A stretch of DNA of 37,587 nucleotides from Phycisphaerae bacterium (lineage in GTDB: Bacteria; Planctomycetota; Phycisphaerae; UBA1845; Fen-1342): contig JALHOX010000003.1 in the NCBI GenBank assembly GCA_022842805.1, forward strand, positions 1,833 through 39,419. The letters run 5' to 3'. Under the pieces are notes generated by a model, which worked only from the letters and a program-made list of their open reading frames with translations, was not told where the DNA came from and ran no database searches. The translations under genes were made by a program, and so were the position numbers. This document shows, piece by piece, positions 1-6,325 of the stretch (positions within the stretch are counted from its first letter, which is position 1; every line of letters starts with the position of its first letter).

Positions 1-1485
1 GCCGTCCGTCGTGGCGGTCAACCACGCGCATCCCGTCATCGTAGTCCAATTCAGCGTGCCCCCGCCGGCGTTTCGCAGGCGCAGCATTGCGTCCACCGGC
101 GGACCGCCTGCGTAGCCCGTGAGTTCCACGATGCGAGATTCGACCGCCAGCGCTGGATTGGCCGGATCATGCTCCATCGCGCCGCGATCAACAACGGCCG
201 GCGGCAATCCGTCGCCATCAATCACACGCGGCCGCCCGTCCAGATCAAATGGCGTCAGTTCAACAGGTTCGGTCGCGCTGCCGCTGTCGATACATGGCGA
301 TCCCGATCGCAAGTGCGGATCGCCGGGAAACGCCAGTTGCGGGTCGAGATCCGAGTTGGATGCGTCGTAGTTCAACGTTCCGGGCGCTGCGCCGAAACTC
401 GCCGCGCCGCCCTCCACCTGCGAATTGCGCACCACCAGCGAAGCGCCAGGTGCCACGACGTTGCCGGTGGTTGCGAGGTTTTGCCAAACGACCGTGTTCA
501 CGATTCGAACGGGGGCAGCGTTCGCCACCTCAAGAATGGCGGTCGCCTCGTTTCCCAGAAACGTGCAGTTCTCGACGCGCGTGATACTTGTGCTATCGAT
601 CGCCCGAAGCAGACGGTTCGCGGCGACGACGTTGCCGCCCAGGAAACAATTACGCAGCTCAAGCTCGCAGCCGCCCGCACTCTGTATGAAGGCGCTGCCG
701 TTGCTCTGATTGTCGACGATGCGCACATTTTCAAAGTCGACGTCTGCATTGATCAGCGCCAGCAGCCCGCCGGAATTCTGCCATCGGTTGCCCCGAAAGC
801 TGCAGTTTTCAATCAGCGCCGGCATCAGGGTGTCTCGAAGTCGCACCAGCGTTCCCTGACTGCTATAGCTGTTCTCCTCAAAGGAGCAATCGGTCATCAC
901 AAGGGTGGCCGCCTCCGCCACGAACAGCGCTCCGGTCACCGCCGTGTCGTTGCGTTCAAATCGCGTCCGTTCGACGCGCGGCGTCCCGCCGACGATCTTC
1001 ACTGCCTGCCCCACGGTCGAATCGCCCGGGTTGTTTGAATTGGCGACGAACACCGAATCTTCGATCCGCAACGCGCCGCAATTGAACGCATCAACAGCCG
1101 ACAGCGTGCAGCCGCGAATCGTCAATCCGCGGATCGTCACCGGCGCGGAAACCAGGCTGATGAACCGTGCTGCGCCGCCGCAATCAAAGGTGCACGCCCC
1201 GGCCCCGTTCGCGGAGCGAATCACCACGGTGCGCGAACCGAAGTTCAGGCTGTGATTCCCAGCCCCCGTATACGTTCCGTCGGCAACGACGATCTCATCG
1301 CCGTTTGCGGAAATCAGCAGCGCCGCCCCAAGCGTCCGCTTGGGACCACATCCGCCCCCGTCAGGCAGCGCGCATTGTCCGGAGAACAGGTCGTCTCCCA
1401 CGGCAACATCGACGTAAAGCGTGATCGCGTCGCCGCGCATGGCCCACAACAAACAAATTGCGGTGCATGTTAGAACTCGATTCAT
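1..1485 (-). CDS. Exported parallel beta-helix (choice-of-anchor Q-like) protein with BACON-like domain, 3' end outside window
   Basis: This reading frame is open from an ATG at 1485 to the left edge: 495 codons with no stop, so the C-terminus is missing. The start is supported by a near-perfect Shine-Dalgarno (AAGGAGGAG, 1491-1499). Residues 1-20 (MNRVLTCTAICLLWAMRGDA) form a signal peptide. Residues 23-80 carry the YVD-x-GDD...GP-x-RTLGAAL...ANGDEIVVADGTYTG opening typical of bacterial polymorphic outer-membrane/beta-helix proteins. Several right-handed beta-helix rungs follow (RIEDSVF, VERTRFERN, MTDCSFEEN, LIENCSFRGN). Near residue 420 sits SPCIDSGS...DLDGRPRVIDG...VDRGAMEHD, the usual end of choice-of-anchor Q-type domains. 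The last visible 50 residues (LRLRNAGGGTLNW...CAWLTATT) look like the beginning of a BACON-like Ig domain. The role is probably cell-surface or extracellular binding; the substrate is unknown. Family recognition is firm, function is not. Confidence 0.85.
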   Translation of the reverse strand, partial: MNRVLTCTAICLLWAMRGDAITLYVDVAVGDDLFSGQCALPDGGGCGPKRTLGAALLISANGDEIVVADGTYTGAGNHSLNFGSRTVVIRSANGAGACTFDCGGAARFISLVSAPVTIRGLTIRGCTLSAVDAFNCGALRIEDSVFVANSNNPGDSTVGQAVKIVGGTPRVERTRFERNDTAVTGALFVAEAATLVMTDCSFEENSYSSQGTLVRLRDTLMPALIENCSFRGNRWQNSGGLLALINADVDFENVRIVDNQSNGSAFIQSAGGCELELRNCFLGGNVVAANRLLRAIDSTSITRVENCTFLGNEATAILEVANAAPVRIVNTVVWQNLATTGNVVAPGASLVVRNSQVEGGAASFGAAPGTLNYDASNSDLDPQLAFPGDPHLRSGSPCIDSGSATEPVELTPFDLDGRPRVIDGDGLPPAVVDRGAMEHDPANPALAVESRIVELTGYAGGPPVDAMLRLRNAGGGTLNWTTMTGCAWLTATTDG

Positions 1486-1499
1486 GAAGGGCTCCTCCT

Positions 1500-1978
1500 T
1501 AGCAAAACGCTGAACTGTTCAAATACGAGTTTATCGGTTGGTGAACGCCGAACGCAATTCGATTTCAGAACCAAATCATGGAGACAACGCGGGACAACCC
1601 GGAACTTCTGGGAGGCGGCAATGGCACGATTCCAGCGGCAGCGACCGGAGTACCTGTAGAACCACTCACTGAGGATGCAGGGGATCTGCGTTGCATCCCC
1701 GGCGACCGCTTCCTCGGCGGGCTCCTCCAGCACGACTCGCGCAGAGCGGCCCGAATAGATGAACAGAAGCATCGATTCGGCGGCGTTTGGCTCCAGCCGC
1801 GTCATGATGCCGCGGCGCACCGACATCGTCGCAGAGCCCGCGTTGCCCATTCAAATGGCATGGCGTTATCGCTGAAATCCATCAAAGTTCATTCCGAGCG
1901 CGAATCCGGCGGACCTCGACATTTTGAGTCCACGCGGAAACGACTCGCGCGCTCCGCGCCAATCCCCAAAGCCTGAAC
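1500..1978. other. Intergenic / decayed stretch without a confident gene
   Basis: No reading frame here has convincing protein character. Scraps on the minus strand directly downstream of the Rhs remnant (for example GFGDWRGARES and SAGFALGMNFDGFQ in a shifted frame around 1890-1975) may be the frameshifted continuation of the toxin tail, but I cannot recognise a family. The part nearest 1500 must hold the promoter and leader of the beta-helix gene; no convincing promoter hexamers were seen. Confidence 0.4.
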
Positions 1979-2521
1979 TCAGGTAGTGCCATACTCAAAT
2001 GACCGCGCGAAGGCCGCGAAGAAATGTCGCAAATCGATAAACCCAAATTGGTCAGTCCAAACATATCGCGGCCCGACATCGCCTTCATAAAGCTGGTTGA
2101 GCATCTCGCCGGTGTATTGCGGCGATGCACCATACTCTTCAACAAAGTCGGTGCCATCAATAGGCTGCTGAGGATCAGTTAACTGATCCTAATTCGGCTC
2201 TAGGCCCAAAGAGTCGGTGTAGACGGTTGCTCGCCCGGCTACATACTGATACAGGCTCACCCCATCCACATACCCCAGCGGGTCGCGTTGCAGCCACCGC
2301 CCCAGCTCTGGCGAGTAGCTGCGATAAACGAAGTGATATAGCCCGACGCCCGCGTCGTAGCGCTGCCCAGTCCACATCCACGAGTTGCCGTAGCTTGACT
2401 GATCGACCCGAACCCACTGGCTCGTCCCGGCGTTCCAGGAATCGATGATCGTCTTGCCATACGGGTCATAGATGTATCGCTCGACGAGTTGGCTCTGTGT
2501 GCCGCTCGACTGCTGAACCGC
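1979..2521 (-). pseudogene. Rhs/YD-repeat protein C-terminal remnant with variable toxin tail, interrupted by in-frame TAG
   Basis: Only the last part of an Rhs protein remains. The conserved Rhs core end is clear: VERYIYDPYGK, MWTGQRYDAGVGLYHF, YRSYSPELGRWLQRDPLGY and the hallmark DSLGL just before the variable tail. Homology begins abruptly near 2521, where the 5' thousands of bases expected of an Rhs gene are absent. A TAG stop lies at 2191-2189, five codons after the start of DSLGLEPN, but the same frame then continues for about 69 codons to a TGA at 1981-1979. That extension reads like a genuine variable tail (TDFVEEYGASPQYTGEML..., RYVWTDQFGFIDLRHFF); a G-x-IDL-x-HFF element resembles tails I associate with other Rhs proteins. 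It is a broken polymorphic-toxin gene; the toxin activity is unknown. Confidence 0.85.
2171..2190. repeat. Perfect 20-bp palindrome at the amber stop of the Rhs remnant
   Basis: AGGATCAGTT is followed immediately by its exact reverse complement, giving a loop-free 10+10 palindrome centred on GTTAAC. Two bases of it belong to the TAG codon that interrupts the Rhs reading frame. It could be an insertion scar, a protein-binding site or chance. Confidence 0.8.
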
Positions 2522-2735
2522 GTGACAACGATAAGTTGAAGGACGCATTAAACCCAACGGCGGTTCGGTCCGTCAAGAAAAATCTGCGTTCGGTGACGCT
2601 CATGTCGCGCAATGCCCTGTCCGATAATGGGTTGCGTGTCGCACTGCTCGCGAAAGATTTTTCTGTATTTCGATCGCCTCGCCGCGGGTTTGATCCGACC
2701 GCCAAACTGCGAGACGCAGTGACTGCGAAGAATCG
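2522..2735. other. Junction DNA upstream of the Rhs remnant, no gene seen
   Basis: The Rhs homology stops near 2521. From there to the decayed Cys-rich gene at 2736 there is no recognisable product on either strand. The plus strand has a short open frame from 2497 with a fairly balanced composition (DNDKLKDALNP..., RNALSDNGLRVALLAKDF), but I know no family for it and no Shine-Dalgarno was found. Confidence 0.35.
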
Positions 2736-2835
2736 TCAGGCAAACCGCCCCACCGGGCACCGTTCCCTACCCACAATCCCGCCAACGAACTTCAAAAGCA
2801 CGGCCTACCGCCGCAGTTGACGACCAGCCGACAGA
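2736..2835 (-). pseudogene. Decayed second copy of the C-terminus of the Cys-rich cassette protein
   Basis: The minus strand reads RLVVNCGGRPC, then after a one-base shift KFVGGIVGRERCPVGRFA and a TGA. The intact gene at 3238-3651 ends RLVVTCGGRPCCSKFVAGITGGEGCPMGRFG in one frame, so this is a frameshifted, truncated paralogue about 500 bp further downstream. The DNA similarity spans roughly 2736-2840 against 3280-3390. Nothing recognisable of the N-terminal half was found upstream (2840-3000). Confidence 0.7.
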
Positions 2836-3237
2836 CTTCCGACGCTCCCAAGCCGCAGTTCCATTGGGGCGGACTCGGGATCAGCTCTCGGGCGGCGAAG
2901 ATCGACAACGCTGCGCCAGCATGTCCTCTGTGCGGAAGTCTCACTGCGTGGGGCCCGTGAGACTGATTCGTCGCGGATAAATGTATTCATATCAGTGGGT
3001 TACGGGCCGCGATCTCAAAGTCTCACACTTTGCGGTCCGCGCCCTCTGGAGGCCTGCGCCGCGCAAACAACCCTGATCGACAGATCTGTCAAGCGAAATC
3101 ATTCTGCTCGCGACTGGCCCATTTCTCGGGCCGAACCTGGGCAAATTTCGCGTTCGTGGAGCGGGGCTGCGCCTCACGCCTAAGGTGACGTACTTGGCGT
3201 TGCGATGATTATCGGGAATTCTCTCGATCCCCAGCAT
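2836..3237. other. Spacer between the intact and decayed Cys-rich genes
   Basis: No gene was recognised on either strand. It contains a perfect 12-bp palindrome (GACAGATCTGTC, 3079-3090). No terminator with a T-run was found behind the cassette that ends at 3238. Confidence 0.35.
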
Positions 3238-3651
3238 TCAGCCAAGCGACATTGGCGAGTTTCCTTTCCGATCCCCCGTCCCAAACCGCCCCATCGGGCA
3301 CCCCTCCCCACCCGTAATCCCAGCGACGAACTTCGAACAGCACGGCCGACCGCCGCAGGTAACGACCAGTCGGCAGCCGGGAACTCCCTCGGGCCAATCC
3401 GGCTCCGCCGGGCCGATCAGTTCATGCTCACAGCCAGTGCAATGCTCGGCCAGCAAAACCTCGATCTCCGCCCGACTTCGCGGCGTCCGCGTCGCAGCCG
3501 GTATGTCCGCGTCCCACGCAACGCCATGCGGGCAATCGAAGTCTGGTTGAATTACGTCCAAGATCACCTTCAACCCAGCGCGGAACTCCCGCCCGCCCTC
3601 GCGCGAGCGGCAGTGCCGGCAATGGAGCCGCGACGCACAAATCGGGTGCAT
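3238..3651 (-). CDS. Small Cys-rich, probably zinc-binding protein closing a phage-like cassette
   Basis: 137 aa from an ATG at 3651 that shares bases with the upstream stop (TGATG), so it is translationally coupled. Residues 4-15 show C-A-S-R-L-H-C-R-H-C, followed by REGGREFRAGLKVIL and DFDCPHGVAW. Further Cys pairs lie in HCTGCEHE, TCGGRPCCSKF and GEGCPMGRF. The number and spacing of Cys/His suggest metal binding. Proteins with the DFxCPHGxxW and CGGRPCC-type elements occur, to my knowledge, in planctomycete phage-like gene groups, but no biochemical role is known to me. It is the last gene of the 5940-3238 unit, and a decayed relative lies just downstream. Confidence 0.75.
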   Translation of the reverse strand: MHPICASRLHCRHCRSREGGREFRAGLKVILDVIQPDFDCPHGVAWDADIPAATRTPRSRAEIEVLLAEHCTGCEHELIGPAEPDWPEGVPGCRLVVTCGGRPCCSKFVAGITGGEGCPMGRFGTGDRKGNSPMSLG

Positions 3652-4439
3652 CACGCCGGCCTCGAGAGTGTCATCGAATAGCCCGGCCCCCAGCCCCAGG
3701 TGAACCAGTTGTCGCCGGGGCAGGTCGGCGTGCAGCGCCGTCGCCGCTGAATTCCCTGCGGCGGACCGCCGTAGATCTCGCCGGTGTTCTCCGCGCCGCT
3801 GCCGTCCCAGTAGTTCGAGAGGTCGAGCAGGCTTCCGAGCGGCGCTGACGGACTCACGATTCGATATGCGAGCACATTGGTAAGTCCGCCGGCCGAGAGA
3901 TTGCCGGACGCCACCACGGTTCGCAGGATCTGCACCGCGATAGTGCATAGCCCGGCCGCGAACGACAGATCGACGCGCCAGCCGGTCACGCTCGATATGG
4001 TCGGGGCGAACCCCGCCGGCGGCCCCCAGCAGCCGCACTGCGTCGAGGTCACCGGTCCGCCGGGCGGCCCGACGTACTGGACCTCATACAGATCGTTGAG
4101 AACGCCCTGCGCCTCCCACCGCGCGCCGGAAGGATTGAACGCGACGCGCGGCAGCGTCCACACGCCGTTGATCTGCGGCACGCGGCTGACGTTGCCGCCG
4201 AAGCGCTGGATCTCGCTCAGGTACCAGTAGTCGGCATAGCCGTTCGGATTCGGGGTGACGCCGTTGAGGCAGCCGCGCATGCTCAGCAGCCGGCCGGTGC
4301 AGAAGTTGAATCCGCTCAGCGCCAGCACGAGCGATGGACTCTGGTGGAATTCATTGCAGGTCAGGCACTGCGTCGAGCGCCGCCCGCTCGCCGGGCAGAT
4401 CTTTCGCCGTCCCGTGGCTGCGCAGACCTGACGCCGCAT
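3651..4439 (-). CDS. Unrecognised protein of phage-like cassette
   Basis: 262 aa, starting at an ATG (4439) that overlaps the preceding stop as TGATG and ending in the same kind of overlap with the next gene. The N-terminus is Cys-rich (QVCAATG, KICPASG, QCLTCNEFHQSPS), followed by a beta-rich, Trp/Tyr/Gly-rich body (YADYWYLSEIQ, VWTLPRVAF, CGCWGPPAGFAPTIS, GWRVDLSF). The Cys-rich tail ends CTPTCPGDNWFTWGWGPGYSMTL. There is no signal peptide or membrane segment. The composition fits a structural protein. The context (short overlapping genes, one strand) suggests phage-tail or capsid-accessory ancestry, an inference only; I do not recognise the family. Confidence 0.7.
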   Translation of the reverse strand: MRRQVCAATGRRKICPASGRRSTQCLTCNEFHQSPSLVLALSGFNFCTGRLLSMRGCLNGVTPNPNGYADYWYLSEIQRFGGNVSRVPQINGVWTLPRVAFNPSGARWEAQGVLNDLYEVQYVGPPGGPVTSTQCGCWGPPAGFAPTISSVTGWRVDLSFAAGLCTIAVQILRTVVASGNLSAGGLTNVLAYRIVSPSAPLGSLLDLSNYWDGSGAENTGEIYGGPPQGIQRRRRCTPTCPGDNWFTWGWGPGYSMTLSRPA

Positions 4440-5239
4440 CAGCAGGTCCCCACGATCAGTTGCGGGAAGACCCACTTGCCGCTGGTGCGCGCGAAGGCAA
4501 TATCGATCTTGTCGCCCACGGCGAGCGGCGGGTCGTAGTTGGCCCAGACGTTCGGGTCGGGCAGGTTCTTGGTCTTCACCTGCACGTCGAAGGCCAGTCC
4601 CACGGGCACGCCGTCGGCGTCGAGGATCTTGCAGCTCAGCCGCAGCGGGCCAGTGAGCAGCGCCTCGATCCGCGCTTCTTCGACGCCGGCCGATTCGCCG
4701 CCCAGACGGATCACCGTCCAGGCGATGGCGGCGTCGGTGCGTTCGACGATCGGCTCGACCCACAGCAGCCGGGCGGCGCCCGTTGCGGCGCTGGCGAGCC
4801 GGGACGAATGACCGGCGTCGATATCGGCGAAGGCATGGGCTTCGTCGATAATGCGGACCCGAGCGGCGGAGATCCCGTCGAGGCAGGCCCGCATGATCGC
4901 CTGGTTCGCGGCCGGCTCGAGCAGGATCGCGAACTTGCCACGATGCGTCGCGGCGGGCAGGACGCCTTTGAGCGCCACGCGCTGTTTGAACTCGTCGGCG
5001 TTGGCGACCGGGGCGATGATCGGGCCGCTGATGCCCAGCACGTCGAAGCGGCCTCGGTCCGCGCCGCTCTGATTGCGGATCAGGACGATGCCGGCGTCGA
5101 GCTGGTCGCGCTGCGTGGTGCGCTGGGCACTGCGCTGCCGCTGCTCGAAGTCGCGGGCGGCGTCGATCATGGTGTTGAACGTGCCGGCCGGGATGACCAG
5201 CGGATCGCCGCGTTTTACTTTTTGCAGTGGGCCCGGCAT
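4439..5239 (-). CDS. Planctomycete phage-like structural protein, hypothetical
   Basis: 266 aa; the ATG at 5239 lies two bases after the TGA of the upstream gene, so the longer upstream start is rejected. The N-terminus MPGPLQKVKRGDPLVIPAGTFN followed by DAARDFEQRQ matches a family I associate with planctomycete prophage-like clusters (V-x-GDPLxIPAxTxNxxxDAARD). The middle contains VLGISGPIIAPVANADEFKQRVALKGVLP and HRGKFAILLEPAANQAI. The C-terminal half is beta-rich (AIAWTVIRLGG, SCKILDADGVPVGLAFDVQVKTK, VWANYDPPLAVGDKIDIAFARTSGKWVFPQ). No catalytic motif is visible. A role as a tail, fibre or virion-surface component is plausible but unproven. Confidence 0.75.
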   Translation of the reverse strand: MPGPLQKVKRGDPLVIPAGTFNTMIDAARDFEQRQRSAQRTTQRDQLDAGIVLIRNQSGADRGRFDVLGISGPIIAPVANADEFKQRVALKGVLPAATHRGKFAILLEPAANQAIMRACLDGISAARVRIIDEAHAFADIDAGHSSRLASAATGAARLLWVEPIVERTDAAIAWTVIRLGGESAGVEEARIEALLTGPLRLSCKILDADGVPVGLAFDVQVKTKNLPDPNVWANYDPPLAVGDKIDIAFARTSGKWVFPQLIVGTC

Positions 5240-5241
5240 CG

Positions 5242-5700
5242 TCAGTTCCCAGCTCGGCGCCCGCGAAGTGGGTATTCCACGAGGACACGTTCCAAGTCGG
5301 CGATGAACGCACACAAGTGCGACTGATCAACTTCGAACTTGAACTTGTGTCGCTGCGTCAAATGATCGGGCGTGATTCCGAGCATGAACGTGCTGCGGCC
5401 TCCCTTGATGCTGAGTTTCCCGCGCAGGTACGGCTCAAGGCACGACAGTTCGGCACTCCCTTTCAGCGTCTTTTGCAACGGCAGCAGCTTGTCCAACCAC
5501 CGCCGAATCTCTGATAGGTGCAGAATTGGGCCGGAAACGCGCACTTCAGCGCCTTGCGCGCCGCAATGGGCGAGTACCCGCAACCAGTTGCCGTCCCAGT
5601 AGTCCTCGGCCGCTTCGAACTCTCGGCCAAAGACCCACACGCAGAAGCCGGCAAGCTTGAATGCCGGCGGGCCGTGCGGGATATGCTGATCATTCGACAT
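5242..5700 (-). CDS. WapI-family-like immunity protein
   Basis: 152 aa from an ATG at 5700 preceded by GGAG nine bases upstream. The protein matches the pattern I know from WapI-type immunity proteins: YWDGNWLRVLAHC near residue 34, GPILHLSEIRRWLDKLLPLQ, a CLEPYLRGKLSI segment, and a C-terminal HKFKFEVDQSHLCAFIADLERVLVEYPLRG. In the named family such proteins neutralise the C-terminal toxin of WapA/Rhs-type proteins. Here it sits inside a compact phage-like cassette and 2.7 kb from an Rhs remnant. Which toxin, if any, it binds cannot be told from sequence; it may serve a structural role in the cassette. Family assignment is moderately confident, function is inference. Confidence 0.65.
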   Translation of the reverse strand: MSNDQHIPHGPPAFKLAGFCVWVFGREFEAAEDYWDGNWLRVLAHCGAQGAEVRVSGPILHLSEIRRWLDKLLPLQKTLKGSAELSCLEPYLRGKLSIKGGRSTFMLGITPDHLTQRHKFKFEVDQSHLCAFIADLERVLVEYPLRGRRAGN

Positions 5701-5742
5701 TCTCGTCTCCTACATTGGTGCCACTCTGGCGATGCTAATCAC

Positions 5743-5940
5743 TTAAATCCCCAGCGCGCTGAGATCGCCATACGGATAGACCTGCTCGACGTAGGCCGCG
5801 ATCGGCTTCTTCACCAGCGCCTTGGCCGCCGCATCCTCCGCGTCGGCGTAGCGCACCCACAGGTACTCCGAACCCTTCTTGTCGATGCCGCTGATGTCGC
5901 CGACGGTCATGCCGGTCACGTTCGGGCTGGCGGCGAAGCG
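5743..5940 (-). pseudogene. Truncated C-terminal fragment of a phage-like protein
   Basis: A protein-like frame runs from just after a TAA (5943-5941) to a TAA at 5745-5743: RFAASPNVTGMTVGDISGID, then KKGSEYLWVRYADAEDAAAK, then KPIAAYVEQVYPYGDLSALGI. The text starts in the middle of what looks like a domain, so the 5' part of the gene is gone. An internal ATG at 5910 could make a 55-aa product. It lies 42 bases upstream of the WapI-like gene and probably was the first surviving member of the same transcription unit. I do not recognise the family. Confidence 0.5.
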
Positions 5941-5943
5941 TTA

Positions 5944-6325
5944 CCGCGGTTTGCTGTGGGTAGTCGCTCTGAGCGCGAAGCCGGTTCTTGCCGCCGACTA
6001 AATCGCGCATCACGGCCTGTGCGATGAACGCCGACGTTCTAGCCAATTCGGCGCGTGGGCGAGGTTTTGTCGGGAATCAGCAGAAGCCGAATCTGGCGAG
6101 ATCCCGAGAACGCTATCGACGCTCCGCTGCGATATGCCAAAAACCTAAGCAACGCCAACCGGCGCTCTAAAAGCGCCATTGCGCCGCGGCGATAGGTTGC
6201 CGATGCATATTCATGGCTATGTCAAAGGCGGATTCCGCGCGGACTCGATTTTTGAATAGTATGTAAGATGCCGAAGGACGGCCTTGGGAGGAGTGCGGAC
6301 ATTCTCTGGGCGTGAGGGCATTACG
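5944..6325. other. Boundary between phage-like cassette and giant-paralogue operon
   Basis: No gene was recognised. The stretch must hold the promoter of the plus-strand operon. AT-rich DNA (GATTTTTGAATAGTATGTAAGAT, about 6248-6270) stands out from its GC-rich surroundings and is the likeliest core-promoter position, although no textbook -35 lies at the right distance. A small hairpin (GGCGCT/AGCGCC, 6161-6177) has no T-run. Confidence 0.35.

Noticed and set aside
169..1038. Plus-strand open frame of 289 codons
   Set aside because: Antisense shadow of the beta-helix gene, whose signal peptide, Shine-Dalgarno and repeats lie on the minus strand.
1482..1850. Minus-strand 122-codon frame (MSVRRGIMTRLEPNAAESMLLFIYSG...) as a gene
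   Set aside because: Overlaps the beta-helix gene start and its Shine-Dalgarno, no known family; could be a frame-shifted relic but not supported.
3079..3090. 12-bp perfect palindrome GACAGATCTGTC
   Set aside because: Short and isolated; no gene start or second copy next to it.
3651..5330. A single 559-codon minus-strand frame
   Set aside because: Its first half is an Arg-rich shadow of the 4439-5239 gene; only the part from the ATG at 4439 has protein character.
1979..5700. Rhs remnant and WapI-like gene as a cognate toxin-immunity pair
   Set aside because: They are 2.7 kb apart with the phage-like cassette between, and the immunity gene lies upstream of the Rhs remnant, not directly after the toxin tail; adjacency alone is not enough.
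6161..6177. Hairpin GGCGCT/AGCGCC as a terminator for the cassette or leader of paralogue A
   Set aside because: Six-base stem without a T-run; too weak to call.
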